Made by a program: the position numbers and the translations under genes. From the NCBI GenBank assembly GCA_963821755.1, contig CAWGEX010000003.1, positions 744,001-808,000 on the forward strand: a stretch of 64,000 nucleotides of DNA. The letters are read 5' to 3'. Shown piece by piece: positions 9,168 through 18,220 of the stretch. The notes beneath the pieces were generated by a model. That model was not told where the DNA came from, made no database searches, and was given only the letters and a program-made list of their open reading frames with translations. This DNA is from Bog-473 sp963821755. Lineage in GTDB: Bacteria > Actinomycetota > Acidimicrobiia > Acidimicrobiales > RAAP-2. How positions within the stretch are numbered: the first letter of the stretch is position 1; the number at the start of each line of letters is the position of its first letter.

Positions 9168-9216
9168 GGAGACACCTCCCGCGCGAGGCTAGCCCGCCCT
9201 CAGTCGGCCTGGCGGG

Positions 9217-9735
9217 TCAGACCCAGGCCTCGGTCAGTTTCTTCCAGATCACTTGCAGTGTCTCCGGCAAGACCCGGGTGCCGGCAATGGACGTCATGAA
9301 ATTGGTATCCCCCGACCAACGCGGCAGCACGTGCAGATGGAGATGAGCCGGGATCCCCGCACCACTGGCCCGACCCAGGTTCGCACCAATATTCATCCCG
9401 TCAGGTTCATACGCAACCTCGATGGCTCTCGCTGCTCGACGAGTGGTGGCCCACACCTCGGCGGATTCGAGCTCGGTCAAGGCCTCCAAGCTACCGACAT
9501 GACGTAGCGGAAGGACCAAGACGTGCCCACTGGCGTAGGGATAGGCGTTCAGCACGACAAACGACCATTCACCCCTCCAAACAACAAGATTCTCGACCGA
9601 CGGCGGACCACTCTGGGCGAGGCGACAGAACACGCACTTCGAAGCGTCATCGCTTGTTCCCTCCGCTCTGTGACGAGCGGTCGCGTCCTCGATGTAGTCG
9701 CTGCGCCATCCGGCCCAGAGGTGCCCCAGATTCAC
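9217..9735 (-). CDS. HIT-family nucleotide hydrolase/phosphorylase
   Basis: A 172-residue HIT protein of the Ap4A phosphorylase-like actinobacterial type. It carries C-V-F-C near the N-terminus, the substrate strand 'VLNAYPYASGHVLVLP' and the catalytic histidine triad H-L-H-L-H-V-L-P. Family members hydrolyse or phosphorolyse dinucleoside polyphosphates or nucleoside phosphoramidates. The GTG start overlaps the thrS stop by four bases (GTGA), so the two are translationally coupled. The thrS-HIT order is well known in mycobacteria and relatives, and by-products of aminoacyl-tRNA synthetases (Ap4A, aminoacyl adenylates) are plausible substrates; that link is inference. Confidence 0.92.
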   Translation of the reverse strand: MNLGHLWAGWRSDYIEDATARHRAEGTSDDASKCVFCRLAQSGPPSVENLVVWRGEWSFVVLNAYPYASGHVLVLPLRHVGSLEALTELESAEVWATTRRAARAIEVAYEPDGMNIGANLGRASGAGIPAHLHLHVLPRWSGDTNFMTSIAGTRVLPETLQVIWKKLTEAWV

Positions 9736-11732
9736 GCGTCTGCGTTCCCGGCGGCGTTGTCTTCGGGTGAGCCTTTCCGCACCACTTCCTCCACCACCTC
9801 CACCACGAAGTCGGTCACGTCGACGCCCCGTTCCGGCCGGTTGTCGGTGGAGCCCCGCCGGTTGACCCCGACCGTGCCGTTCTTGATGTCGTCATCGCCC
9901 ACCACCAGCACATAGGGCAACTTGGCCATCTTGGCCCGGCGGATCAGCGCACCCATCTTCTCGCCGGTCATATCGAGTGTGGCCCGCAAGCCGGCTGCCT
10001 CGCAGAGGTCGACCACGGATCGCGCGTAATCGGAATGGGCGTCGGTCACCGGTATCACGCGCACCTGTTCGGGAGAGAGCCAGGTCGGTAGGGCCCCCGC
10101 ATAGTGCTCGATCAGTACCGCCATGAAGCGCTCCACCGAACCGAACAGCGCCCGGTGGATCATGATCGGCCGATGCCGCCCGTTGTCAGCGCCGACATAC
10201 TCGAGCTCGAAGCGCTCGGGTAGCTGGAAGTCCAGTTGCACGGTAGACATTTGCCAGGTCCGACCGATGGCATCTTGGGCCTGGACTGAGATCTTGGGGC
10301 CGTAGAAGGCACCACCGCCCTCGTCCATCACCAAGTCAAGGCCGATTTCGGTGGCGGTGGAGCGCAATGCCTCTGTCGCCACCGCCCAGTCCTCATCCGA
10401 CCCCACGCCCTTACCGGGAGGTTTGGTCGAAAGTTCAAGATAGAAATCATTCAGTCCGAAGTCCCGCAGCAAGTCGAGGACAAAGTGCAGGGTCCGGACC
10501 AACTCGCCTCGCATGTCCTCGCGAGTGCAGAAGATGTGCGCGTCGTCCTGGGTCATCCCCCGGACGCGAGTAAGTCCGTGCACCACGCCGGACTTCTCGT
10601 AGCGGTACACCGTGCCGAATTCGAACAAGCGGAGCGGCAGTTCTCGGTACGACCGCTGACGGCTCTTGAAGACCAAGATGTGGAACGGGCAATTCATCGG
10701 CTTGAGGTAGTAGTCGATGCCCCCGTCGAGCTCCATGGGCGGGTACATGCTGTCGGCAAACCAGTCGAGGTGGCCCGAAATCTCGAAGAGCTGACTCTTG
10801 GTGATATGGGGCGAGTTCACGAACTCGTAGCCGGATTCCACGTGCCGCTGCCGGGAGTAGTCCTCCATCAGTCGGCGAATGGTGCCGCCCTTGGGGTGGA
10901 AGATGGCCAGTCCCGGACCAATCTCATCGGGAAAGCTGAAGAGGTCGAGCTCGGCCCCCAATTTGCGATGATCACGCCTCTCGGCTTCCTCCAGTTGGCG
11001 CAGATAGGCGGCCAAAGCCTTGGCCGATTCCCAGGCTGTCCCGTAAATGCGTTGGAGCTGCTCCTTCTTCTCATCGCCGCGCCAATAGGCTCCGGCAACT
11101 CGCATGAGTTTGAAATGACCCAGCCGGGAGGTCGAAGGCACATGCGGGCCTCGGCACAGATCCGTGAACGAATCGCTGTTCCAGTAGGTGCTGACCAGCG
11201 AACCGGCGGCGTCGACCTCATCGGCGCCAGCCTCGACTGCTTCAATGATCTCGCGCTTGAATGGCTGATCGGCGAAGATTTCCAACCCTTCATCGATGGC
11301 ATGCTCGTGTCGGATGAAGGGTTGGCCCTCTGCCATGATCGACCGCATTTCCGCCTCGACCCGATCCAGGTCATCGTCACTGAACCGGGCCCCGTCGGGC
11401 AGCTCGAAGTCGTAGTAGAACCCGTTCTCAATCACTGGACCGATCGCATATTTGGCCCCGGGCCAGAGCCGGAGCACGGCCTGCGCCAGCACGTGCGCGG
11501 TGGAGTGCCGGAGGACATAACGACCAGCGTCGGTGTCCCCCGTGATGATGGCGACTTCGTCCCCATCGGCGAGTGGGGTACCCAGGTCAACCTCGTGCCC
11601 ATCAATCGTGGCCACCACAGCCGCCTTGGCCAGGCGGGGGCCAATGGCCAGGGCGAGGTCAGCAGCGGTCGTCCCTTCGGCGAGCTCCCGGTTCGATCCG
11701 TCGGGAAGCCGTACCGAAATAACGCCTGCCAT
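9732..11732 (-). CDS. thrS: Threonyl-tRNA synthetase
   Basis: A 666-residue class II synthetase of normal length, with the full domain order. TGS domain (1-60, 'VRLPDGSNRELAEGTTAADLA'). Editing/SAD domain with H-S-T-A-H and D-L-C-R-G-P-H-V. Catalytic core with 'KPMNCPFHILVFKS', the class II motif 2 region F-G-T-V-Y-R-Y-E-K-S-G and motif 3 'HRALFGSVERFMAVLIEHYAG'. C-terminal anticodon-binding domain beginning about residue 565. It charges tRNA-Thr. The ATG at 11732 has CAGGAGAGGG upstream. The following HIT gene overlaps by four bases. The 266-base leader contains no T-box motif that I can recognise. Confidence 0.98.
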   Translation of the reverse strand: MAGVISVRLPDGSNRELAEGTTAADLALAIGPRLAKAAVVATIDGHEVDLGTPLADGDEVAIITGDTDAGRYVLRHSTAHVLAQAVLRLWPGAKYAIGPVIENGFYYDFELPDGARFSDDDLDRVEAEMRSIMAEGQPFIRHEHAIDEGLEIFADQPFKREIIEAVEAGADEVDAAGSLVSTYWNSDSFTDLCRGPHVPSTSRLGHFKLMRVAGAYWRGDEKKEQLQRIYGTAWESAKALAAYLRQLEEAERRDHRKLGAELDLFSFPDEIGPGLAIFHPKGGTIRRLMEDYSRQRHVESGYEFVNSPHITKSQLFEISGHLDWFADSMYPPMELDGGIDYYLKPMNCPFHILVFKSRQRSYRELPLRLFEFGTVYRYEKSGVVHGLTRVRGMTQDDAHIFCTREDMRGELVRTLHFVLDLLRDFGLNDFYLELSTKPPGKGVGSDEDWAVATEALRSTATEIGLDLVMDEGGGAFYGPKISVQAQDAIGRTWQMSTVQLDFQLPERFELEYVGADNGRHRPIMIHRALFGSVERFMAVLIEHYAGALPTWLSPEQVRVIPVTDAHSDYARSVVDLCEAAGLRATLDMTGEKMGALIRRAKMAKLPYVLVVGDDDIKNGTVGVNRRGSTDNRPERGVDVTDFVVEVVEEVVRKGSPEDNAAGNADA

Positions 11733-11969
11733 TGTTCACCCTCTCCTGTTCAGCCGGGGGATTGCTCCTCGCCGGAACGTGGCTCAAGGGTACTGGACCT
11801 CCATCGCCCCCTGGGACCCCACTGGATTGATCGAGTCACCCTGATCGCGAATTCACAGCCGTTCGGCCCGTCACCATTGCCGGGCTGGATGCTCTGACGG
11901 TCACGGGCCAACGGATGGATCGGTTGTACAGATCGCCCTTTGCCTCCGCCTGAAATTTGACACCGGTCC

Positions 11970-11992
11970 GACCTCTCTGCGTTGAGAGGGTC
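11970..11992 (-). terminator. Terminator-like hairpin after mshC
   Basis: GACCTCTC, a six-base loop, then GAGAGGGTC form a stem with one bulge, seven bases past the mshC stop. There is no clear U-tract after it on the leftward strand, so termination strength is doubtful; it could also act as an mRNA 3' end stabiliser. Confidence 0.45.
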
Positions 11993-11998
11993 TCGGGT

Positions 11999-13120
11999 CT
12001 ACAGCAGCACGCCCAGCAAATCCGCGCCGAGGGCCACCGATTGCCCGGAGTTGGCGGCAGCATCCAGCGCGGCCAGCGCTCCAGGAGTATCGAGATCAGA
12101 ATCGAGCGCGGCCCGCACCTGAGCCAGTCCGGCATCCCCCACTCCGCCCGAGGCGCTTCGCCACAGCGCCAATCGGGCCGCCGCCGGCGGCATGTCCGCC
12201 CCCGTTTCCCAGTCCCAGTCCCCCCGGTAATGATGGGCCAACAAGGCCAGGCGAACAGCAGGGGACTCCCAGTCGTTGCAGAGATCGCCCACGAAGACCA
12301 GATTCCCAAGAGACTTGGACATTTTGGTGCCACCAAGGCCAACCAGACCGACGTGGAACCACAACCGGACGAACGGCTTGCCGGTCACCGATTCGGACTG
12401 GGCTGCCTCGCATTCATGGTGGGGAAAGACCAGGTCGCGTCCCCCGCCGTGGATATCGATCGTCTCGCCTAGTTCACGAAGTGCCAACGCGGAACACTCA
12501 ATGTGCCAGCCCGGACGACCCGGACCCCATCTCGATTCCCATGCGGGCTCATCAGACAGGGACGGCTGCCAAAGGACGAAGTCCAACGGATTCCGCTTAC
12601 GAGGATCATCAGGATTCCCGCCGTGTTCCGCCGCCAAGCGCAACATGTCAGACCGTCCGTAACCGCTGATCCGACCGAACTCAGGAAAGCTCGTCACATC
12701 GAAATAGACCGCGCCGCCCGACTCGTAGGCGTGTCCCTTGTCCAGCGCAACTCCCACCAACGACAAAATTTCAGATATGGCCGACGTCGCCCGTGGCTCG
12801 GAGTACACCTGCAGTAGGTTCAGCATGCCCATTTCGGCGTCGAAGCGCGCCATCTCCTCGGCCGCCAAATCCAGGTAGTGGACTCCCATTTCCCGGGACT
12901 TGCGCAAGATGTCGTCGTCTATGTCCGTGACATTGCGGACGCACCGCGCCACGTGTCCGGCATCCTGCAAACGCCTCTGCAACATGTCGAAGTACAGGTA
13001 AACGGCAGCGTGACCCAGGTGAGCAGAGTCGTAAGGGGTGATGCCACAGGAGTACATCGTGACCAATGGGCCGGGCGAAAAGGGCACCACCGACCGTCTC
13101 GCCGTGTCGAACAATTCCAT
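11999..13120 (-). CDS. mshC: Cysteine:glucosaminyl-inositol ligase MshC (mycothiol synthesis)
   Basis: A 373-residue relative of cysteinyl-tRNA synthetase. It has T-M-Y-S-C-G-I-T-P-Y-D-S-A-H-L-G-H-A, the MshC form of the HIGH region (cysteinyl-tRNA synthetases read C-G-P-T-V-Y-D), 'CVRNVTDIDDDIL', the zinc-site segment 'WHIECSALALRELG', and K-M-S-K-S as the second ATP motif. MshC joins cysteine to GlcN-inositol in mycothiol synthesis. At 373 residues it is a little shorter than the usual ~410 and lacks an anticodon-binding domain, as expected. It starts three bases after the F420 reductase stop, so the two redox-cofactor genes form an operon. Confidence 0.88.
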   Translation of the reverse strand: MELFDTARRSVVPFSPGPLVTMYSCGITPYDSAHLGHAAVYLYFDMLQRRLQDAGHVARCVRNVTDIDDDILRKSREMGVHYLDLAAEEMARFDAEMGMLNLLQVYSEPRATSAISEILSLVGVALDKGHAYESGGAVYFDVTSFPEFGRISGYGRSDMLRLAAEHGGNPDDPRKRNPLDFVLWQPSLSDEPAWESRWGPGRPGWHIECSALALRELGETIDIHGGGRDLVFPHHECEAAQSESVTGKPFVRLWFHVGLVGLGGTKMSKSLGNLVFVGDLCNDWESPAVRLALLAHHYRGDWDWETGADMPPAAARLALWRSASGGVGDAGLAQVRAALDSDLDTPGALAALDAAANSGQSVALGADLLGVLL

Positions 13121-13122
13121 CG

Positions 13123-13771
13123 CTACATTCCAGCCATCTGCAGTGTCGAGTGCACCTTGTATCGGATGTTGAGCGTGATGCAGACCGCCGTGAAGGCCTC
13201 GATGGCTGCCGCCTGGCTCAACGTCCCCGTATCGAGTGGCCTGAGTCCTGGCATGGCGTCAATCAGCCCCATGGCGGCCGTCGTGGCTTCGGCGTGGTCC
13301 GAACACACCAACACGTCTGCCTCCAAGCCCGAATCAAGATCTTCCATTTCCGAAGCAGGCAAATGGTGAAACGCGGCGGCCACCAACGATCCCGGCAGCG
13401 CGGCCTGCACTGTTGCGGCTACCGACCCGCGGGGGGATCAGCGCCAGCATCTCTCGACCCTCCTTGACCAATGCGTTGGCCATCGAGATGACGACCTTGC
13501 CGGCCAAGTCGTCCCGCAATGGCCCGACGGTCGGAATGGCGCTGTCCCACGGGGTGGCCACCACAATCACGTCCGCCCTGGCCGCTCCTTCATTGGCGGC
13601 CCCTTCCATGTCCAAAGTAAGACCGGGCCACCGAGCGACAACCTCCCGGGCCACTCGAGATGCCCTCTCCGCCTCACGAGACCCCACGGTGACCTGAACT
13701 CCCGACGCCGCCAATCGAACGGCCAGGCCCCGGCCGGCTGGACCCGTTCCGCCAAGTATCCCCACGTGCAT
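13123..13771 (-). CDS. npdG: NADPH-dependent F420 reductase (one-base frameshift)
   Basis: The N-terminal part (from ATG 13771) has the NADPH-binding Rossmann start 'MHVGILGGTGPAGRGLA' and 'VTVGSREAERA', with 'DVIVVATPWDSA' and 'GKVVISMANAL'. The C-terminal part, in another frame, continues as 'GSVAATVQAALPGSLVAAAFHHLPA' and 'VLVCSDHAEA'. Removing one base from the G6 run at 13431-13436 joins them as P-R-G-S-V-A-A-T-V-Q, the family sequence, giving about 215 residues, normal for this enzyme. It transfers hydride between NADPH and coenzyme F420. It is directly upstream of mshC. Because both halves keep good sequence, a sequencing indel is likelier than decay. Confidence 0.82.
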
Positions 13772-13802
13772 GCCCCCACTGTCGCATAACCTCGCGAACC
13801 AC

Positions 13803-14582
13803 ATGGGACTTCTCGCTGGCAAACGCCTCCTCATCACCGGCGTCCTCACCGACGCCTCCCTCGCCTTCGCCGTGGCCAAGTTGGCCCAGGAAGAAGGAGC
13901 CGAGGTGGTTCTTTCGGGAGCGGGCCGTGCTCTCTCGCTCACCAAGCGGACCGCCCGCAAGCTTCCGGTCGAACCAGATGTGCTCGAGATCGACGTCACC
14001 TCCCCCGAACAACTCGCCGCGGCGGGAGCCGCCCTCGCGGACCGGTGGGATCAGCTCGACGGGCTCCTCCACGCCATCGGCTTTGCGCCCCCAAATTGCC
14101 TGGGCAACGGCATGTTCTCGGCCGACTGGGACGAGGTTTCCGTCGCGCTCAACATTTCCGCCTACTCGCTCAAGGCCCTCGTGGAGGCGTTCAGACCACT
14201 CCTCACCAATGCCGGGCGCCACGGTGGGGCATCGGTCGTGGGATTGGATTTCGATGCCACGGTGGCATGGCCCATCTACGACTGGATGGGCGTCGCCAAG
14301 GCTGCCCTCGAGTCCCTCACCAGGTACCTGGCCCGCGACCTGGGATCTGACGGGATTCGGGTCAATCTTGTCGCTGCCGGGCCGATCAGGACGATGGCGG
14401 CCAAATCGATTCCGGGTTTCTCGGCCTTCGAAGACACGTGGGCCGATCGCGCCCCCCTCGGCTGGGACGTCCACGACTCCGATGTGGTCGCCCGCGGGTG
14501 TGTCGCCCTCTTCAGTGACCTGCTACCCATGACGACGGGTGAAATCCTGCATGTCGACGGTGGGGTGCACGCCGTCAAATAA
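13803..14582 (+). CDS. fabI: Enoyl-[acyl-carrier-protein] reductase, InhA/FabI type
   Basis: A 259-residue short-chain reductase starting M-G-L-L-A-G-K-R-L-L-I-T-G-V-L-T-D, the InhA-type N-terminus with the atypical cofactor loop I-T-G-x-x-T-D-x-S-L-A-F. Later come 'LHAIGFAPP', the catalytic Y-D-W-M-G-V-A-K-A-A-L-E-S (Tyr and Lys six apart; here Y...K in the InhA pattern) and the C-terminal 'TTGEILHVDGG'. It performs the last step of each fatty-acid elongation cycle (trans-2-enoyl-ACP to acyl-ACP, NADH). The start at 13803 is fixed by this conserved N-terminus. It is divergent from the F420 reductase, with only 31 bases between starts, so the promoters must overlap or one gene is leaderless. 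Confidence 0.92.
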   Translation: MGLLAGKRLLITGVLTDASLAFAVAKLAQEEGAEVVLSGAGRALSLTKRTARKLPVEPDVLEIDVTSPEQLAAAGAALADRWDQLDGLLHAIGFAPPNCLGNGMFSADWDEVSVALNISAYSLKALVEAFRPLLTNAGRHGGASVVGLDFDATVAWPIYDWMGVAKAALESLTRYLARDLGSDGIRVNLVAAGPIRTMAAKSIPGFSAFEDTWADRAPLGWDVHDSDVVARGCVALFSDLLPMTTGEILHVDGGVHAVK

Positions 14583-14592
14583 CGATGGCCTG

Positions 14593-14610
14593 CCAATTCA
14601 ACAGAATTGG
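14593..14610 (+). terminator. Perfect 7-bp hairpin after fabI
   Basis: CCAATTC-AACA-GAATTGG begins ten bases after the fabI stop codon. No T-run follows, so it is a terminator candidate or an mRNA end structure. Confidence 0.5.
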
Positions 14611-14865
14611 GTACGTCCTCATGCCGGAGAACGGGACCGAGACATCCCGTGACCCCTCGGCGACCTCGGTTCCGCCGGCCATCCAGCTGCCCCAATCGAC
14701 CGGCCGGCGGCCCTATGGCTCGACCCCGGTGTGAGGGGTCAACGGCATATGGCAAAATCGGGGAGGAGGGTGACGTCAGGCGGACGGATCTCAGCTGTTT
14801 CGTATGTTGTTGGGCGGCGATGGATCCAGCAATCCAGACCTTCGCACCCAAAGGTGGGGATCTCG

Positions 14866-16413
14866 ATGAGGATATTCGATCAAGAGTTCGGCAAGCTGAA
14901 GTCGGTCTCGGATCACGAGACCAACCCACCTCATGGCTCGGCCAGCGCTCTCGAGGGAGCCGACCCCGGTTCTTCACTTTCCCCAATCGCGACCTCCGCT
15001 CACGGTTCGATCACTGAAAGGGGGTTGATGTTTGTCCACGTCGGTACCGACTTCCTGTGCAGCTACATCGCGCTCCCGTTGTCTCTCGTCCTGTTGAGCC
15101 AGATTTCCTCCGTCCCAACGAACTCGATCCACCGGCTCTGGTCGAACTTCACCCTTGACTCCCTCTTTCCCATTTCTGTCGTCGTGGCCCTCGCGCTCGG
15201 TGGTATGTACCGTTCGACCCATCGCCGGATGCAACCCAGTGCCTTCTTAGAGGTCCGCGATCTCTCCTTCGGAGTTGGTGCTGGTTGCGTGCTCACTCTC
15301 GGGGTCGACGCTCTGCTTCACGTGACGTTTCATCGGACGGAGGCAAACGCAACCCAACTCGTGTTCGCCGTGATCGTCACCGTGGTCGTGATCACTTTTG
15401 GCCGAATCGGGATGCGGTACTTCCTCCATGCCCTCACCACAACCAGAGTGATCGTCGTCGGTTCTGGTCAATTGGCCGAGCGGATCATGACCAATGTTCG
15501 CCAGGATTCGGGCATGACACTGGTCGGGAGAGTGGTCGACAGCGATGTCGTTGATGAAGGAGCCGTCGGGCGTGTGCGCGATCTTCCGTTGCTCTGCCCC
15601 CAGTTGGAGGTTCACCGCGTTCTGGTTGCATTCCCCGAACAGGCTTCGGAGCAGTCCCTGAATACCTACCGCCGGCTCCAGGACACCGTTCATCTGGCCA
15701 TGGTGCCTCGCTACTTCGAATTGGTCAGCTGGCGATCTCGCATGAGTGACCTGTCCGGCACACCCTTTCTGGAACTCGCACGACCCCACATGAGTGCATG
15801 GGATCGGTCCATGAAGAGAGCATTCGATATTGGCATCAGTTCAATTGTCTTGCTCGTTACATCTCCACTGCTTCTAGTCGTTGCCGTCGGAGTGAAGCTC
15901 AGCTCACCGGGTCCGATCTTCTTCAAGCAGAACCGCCTGGGGCGGCACCAACACCCATTTACCATTTCAAAATTTCGCTCAATGCGGGTAGCCACCGAAG
16001 TCAACAGGGACGTCGCTCCGGAAGGGCTGGCAGAAGACGTCAATCGCCCGCTTCGTGAAATACGGGACAAATCGAGCGAGCAGGGCCGGATCACCCCTTT
16101 CGGTGCCTTCCTTCGTAAGTCCGGTATCGATGAGATTCCTCAGTTCATTAACGTCTTCCGGGGCCACATGTCCGTCGTAGGTCCTCGGCCCTTTGTCCCT
16201 GCAGAGTCTGGTGTCGATGGCTGGGGAACGCGCCGTTTCGAAGTGCGCCCGGGTATCACCGGACTGTGGCAAGTCTCCGGGCGCAACGACCTCACTCGAG
16301 AAGACCTCGCCCAGCTGGACTACCTCTACGTTGCCTCGTGGTCGATGTGGTGGGACCTGAAGATCATGTGGGAAACGCCCAAGACGATGGCCCGAGGTAC
16401 TGGCGCGTACTGA
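14866..16413 (+). CDS. Polyprenyl-phosphate sugar-1-phosphate transferase (WbaP/CpsE-like)
   Basis: A 515-residue exopolysaccharide-initiating transferase. The N-terminal half holds four to five transmembrane helices followed by a Rossmann-like CoA-binding domain ('TRVIVVGSGQLAERIM'). A further helix (about 345-370, 'DIGISSIVLLVTSPLLLVVAV') precedes the catalytic bacterial sugar transferase domain, with S-S-P-G-P-I-F-F-K-Q-N-R-L-G, K-F-R-S-M-R, L-R-K-S-G-I-D-E-I-P-Q, V-V-G-P-R-P and the end 'PGITGLWQVSGRND'. It loads the first sugar phosphate on undecaprenyl phosphate at the inner face of the membrane. The ATG at 14866 is chosen because coding quality is poor before it. No other polysaccharide gene is adjacent, so it is an isolated copy. 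Confidence 0.92.
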   Translation: MRIFDQEFGKLKSVSDHETNPPHGSASALEGADPGSSLSPIATSAHGSITERGLMFVHVGTDFLCSYIALPLSLVLLSQISSVPTNSIHRLWSNFTLDSLFPISVVVALALGGMYRSTHRRMQPSAFLEVRDLSFGVGAGCVLTLGVDALLHVTFHRTEANATQLVFAVIVTVVVITFGRIGMRYFLHALTTTRVIVVGSGQLAERIMTNVRQDSGMTLVGRVVDSDVVDEGAVGRVRDLPLLCPQLEVHRVLVAFPEQASEQSLNTYRRLQDTVHLAMVPRYFELVSWRSRMSDLSGTPFLELARPHMSAWDRSMKRAFDIGISSIVLLVTSPLLLVVAVGVKLSSPGPIFFKQNRLGRHQHPFTISKFRSMRVATEVNRDVAPEGLAEDVNRPLREIRDKSSEQGRITPFGAFLRKSGIDEIPQFINVFRGHMSVVGPRPFVPAESGVDGWGTRRFEVRPGITGLWQVSGRNDLTREDLAQLDYLYVASWSMWWDLKIMWETPKTMARGTGAY

Positions 16414-16599
16414 ATCCTGAACCACTCCTTGGCGCGTTCGCCCCCACGTTGGCATCTCGCCGAACATGAGCCCGCGTCCACAGGGTCTCGCGATCGTTCT
16501 CCGTAGCTCTCTTCGGCCCGGCGTGGCCGAGTGGTTTCCGTCCAAGACGGGCGCGCATCGCGCCGGCCACTCTCGAGCGTCGACGAACTCTCCTGCGGG

Positions 16600-18009
16600 T
16601 TACTCGGACAGCAGCCAGCGCCGAGGTGACACCAGGTCGTTCGCTTCGTCCGGACCCCACGATCCTCGCGGGTAAATGATCGGCTCGGGCTTGTCGTGCA
16701 ATATCCCGTCGGCCACTTTCCACACGTGTTCCAAACCGTCGGGACGGGTGAAGAGTGAGCGATCGCCGATCAACACGTCGTGGAGCAGGCGAGAGTACGC
16801 CGGGAGCGACGGGGTGTGGAAGCCCGTGCCCAACGGCAAGGCGATGGTGGCCGCACTCAGGGTCAGGGCGGGTCCCGGCTCCTTGACCACCAAGGTCAAG
16901 GTGATCCGCCCGTCGCCGGAAAGCTCAAAACCGAGCACACTCGCTGCGGCGGGCTGACCGGCCAGACCCGGTACCGGATCCTTGAACACCACGCTGACCC
17001 GCTGGTGGCTCTCGGGCAAACACTTGCCCGTACGCAGGAGAAACGGCACGCCCTTCCATCGATCATTGTCGACCCACACTTTGGCGGCCACAAACGTCTC
17101 GGTGCGAGAGTCATCCGGCACGCTGTCGATGGCCCGATAGCCCTGATACTGGCCCACGACCACGTCATCGGGGGTAAGCGGGCGGAAGCAGCCGATGACC
17201 TTCTCGCGGGCCTCGGCCAGACATTCAGGCTCCAGGCAGTGTGGTGGCTCCATGGCCACTTCTGCCGTCAACTGAAAGAGGTGGGTGACCAACATGTCGA
17301 GGATGGCACCCGTGGCCTCATAGAAACTGGCCCGGCCGGCGACGTCCAGGGTCTCGGGAACGTCAATCTGGACATTGTCGATATGCGAGGCATCCCATGC
17401 CCCGGCGAACAGGCCATTGCCGAACCGCACCACATGCACGTCCTGCGTGGCTTCCTTCCCCAAGAAGTGATCGATGCGGTAGATCTGCGACTCTTCAAAG
17501 GTGGCGTGCGCCACATGGTCGAGGTCCCGGAAGGTCTCCATGGACGTTCCAAACGGCTTCTCGTAAACCACCCTCGATCGCTCAACCAGCCCGTGCGCGC
17601 CGATTGCTTCCGTCAGGGGTCCAAACGCCACGGGTGGGACGGCCATATAGTGGATCCGCTGGGGCGTGCCTCCGAGCTCCTGCTCCGCCTCGGCCAGGAC
17701 CTCAAGCAGGCTCCCGGGATCGCTCGTCTCAAAGCCCCCGCCGGCAAAGCGCATCCGGGACCGCACCTCATCCCAGGGACCCTCCGACGGTTTGGGTCCG
17801 AACTCTTCGAGGCTCTCACGGACACGCTCCTGGAAGTCCTCGTGGGACACGTCACCACGTCCGTTGCCCACCAAGCGCCACTCCGGAGGGAGCAAACCGG
17901 CGATGGCCAGGCGGTAAAAAGCCGGGAGGACCAAGCGGTGGGCCAGGTCTCCGGTGCCGCCATACAGAATGAAGATCGTCGGTTCGGGGATAAGCCGGGG
18001 ATCTGTCAT
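16600..18009 (-). CDS. zwf: Glucose-6-phosphate 1-dehydrogenase
   Basis: A 469-residue protein with the Zwf active-site block Y-R-I-D-H-F-L-G-K-E at about residue 170, the substrate segment 'VYEKPFGTSMETFRDL', and the C-terminal region with L-R-T-G-K-C-L-P. The coenzyme fingerprint is L-Y-G-G-T-G-D-L-A-H-R, slightly different from the common F-G-A-T-G-D-L-A. It oxidises glucose-6-phosphate to 6-phosphogluconolactone with NADP+ or NAD+. The start is ATG 18009 (M-T-D-P-R), preceded by a GGAGGAAT ribosome site. No pentose-phosphate partner genes are next to it. Because the fingerprint differs, cofactor preference cannot be predicted. Confidence 0.92.
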   Translation of the reverse strand: MTDPRLIPEPTIFILYGGTGDLAHRLVLPAFYRLAIAGLLPPEWRLVGNGRGDVSHEDFQERVRESLEEFGPKPSEGPWDEVRSRMRFAGGGFETSDPGSLLEVLAEAEQELGGTPQRIHYMAVPPVAFGPLTEAIGAHGLVERSRVVYEKPFGTSMETFRDLDHVAHATFEESQIYRIDHFLGKEATQDVHVVRFGNGLFAGAWDASHIDNVQIDVPETLDVAGRASFYEATGAILDMLVTHLFQLTAEVAMEPPHCLEPECLAEAREKVIGCFRPLTPDDVVVGQYQGYRAIDSVPDDSRTETFVAAKVWVDNDRWKGVPFLLRTGKCLPESHQRVSVVFKDPVPGLAGQPAAASVLGFELSGDGRITLTLVVKEPGPALTLSAATIALPLGTGFHTPSLPAYSRLLHDVLIGDRSLFTRPDGLEHVWKVADGILHDKPEPIIYPRGSWGPDEANDLVSPRRWLLSE

Positions 18010-18220
18010 GAGGGTATTCCTCCGATGGTTGGGTTGGTCAGGGCCAGGCGAGGTAACGAGGCGAATCGGCGGGCGTCGAAAATCTCCCATGCCTCGCCGA
18101 CCTCCGGCAACCCGATGTCGAGGCTGGCCGGGAGCACCGGTAGCTTGACGTGAGAGTGAACCTCATAGCCTTGTGTACCGATGTCGTCTGCCCTCCCCCC
18201 ATGCGTGGGGTAGGTGCCTG

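Noticed and set aside
10485..11897. Long rightward open frame (470 codons) opposite thrS
   Set aside because: It is the antisense shadow of thrS, which is certain.
11733..11998. T-box leader upstream of thrS
   Set aside because: No T-box consensus (AGGGTGGNACCGCG) or specifier arm could be found on the leftward strand.
11999..13120. Cysteinyl-tRNA synthetase
   Set aside because: The HIGH-region sequence is the MshC form (C-G-I-T-P-Y-D) and the C-terminal anticodon domain is absent.
16519..16590. tRNA-like start (GCGTGGCCGAGTGGTTTCC resembles a Ser/Leu tRNA D-arm)
   Set aside because: No T-arm (GGTTCGAATCC type), no matching acceptor stem and no anticodon arm follow.
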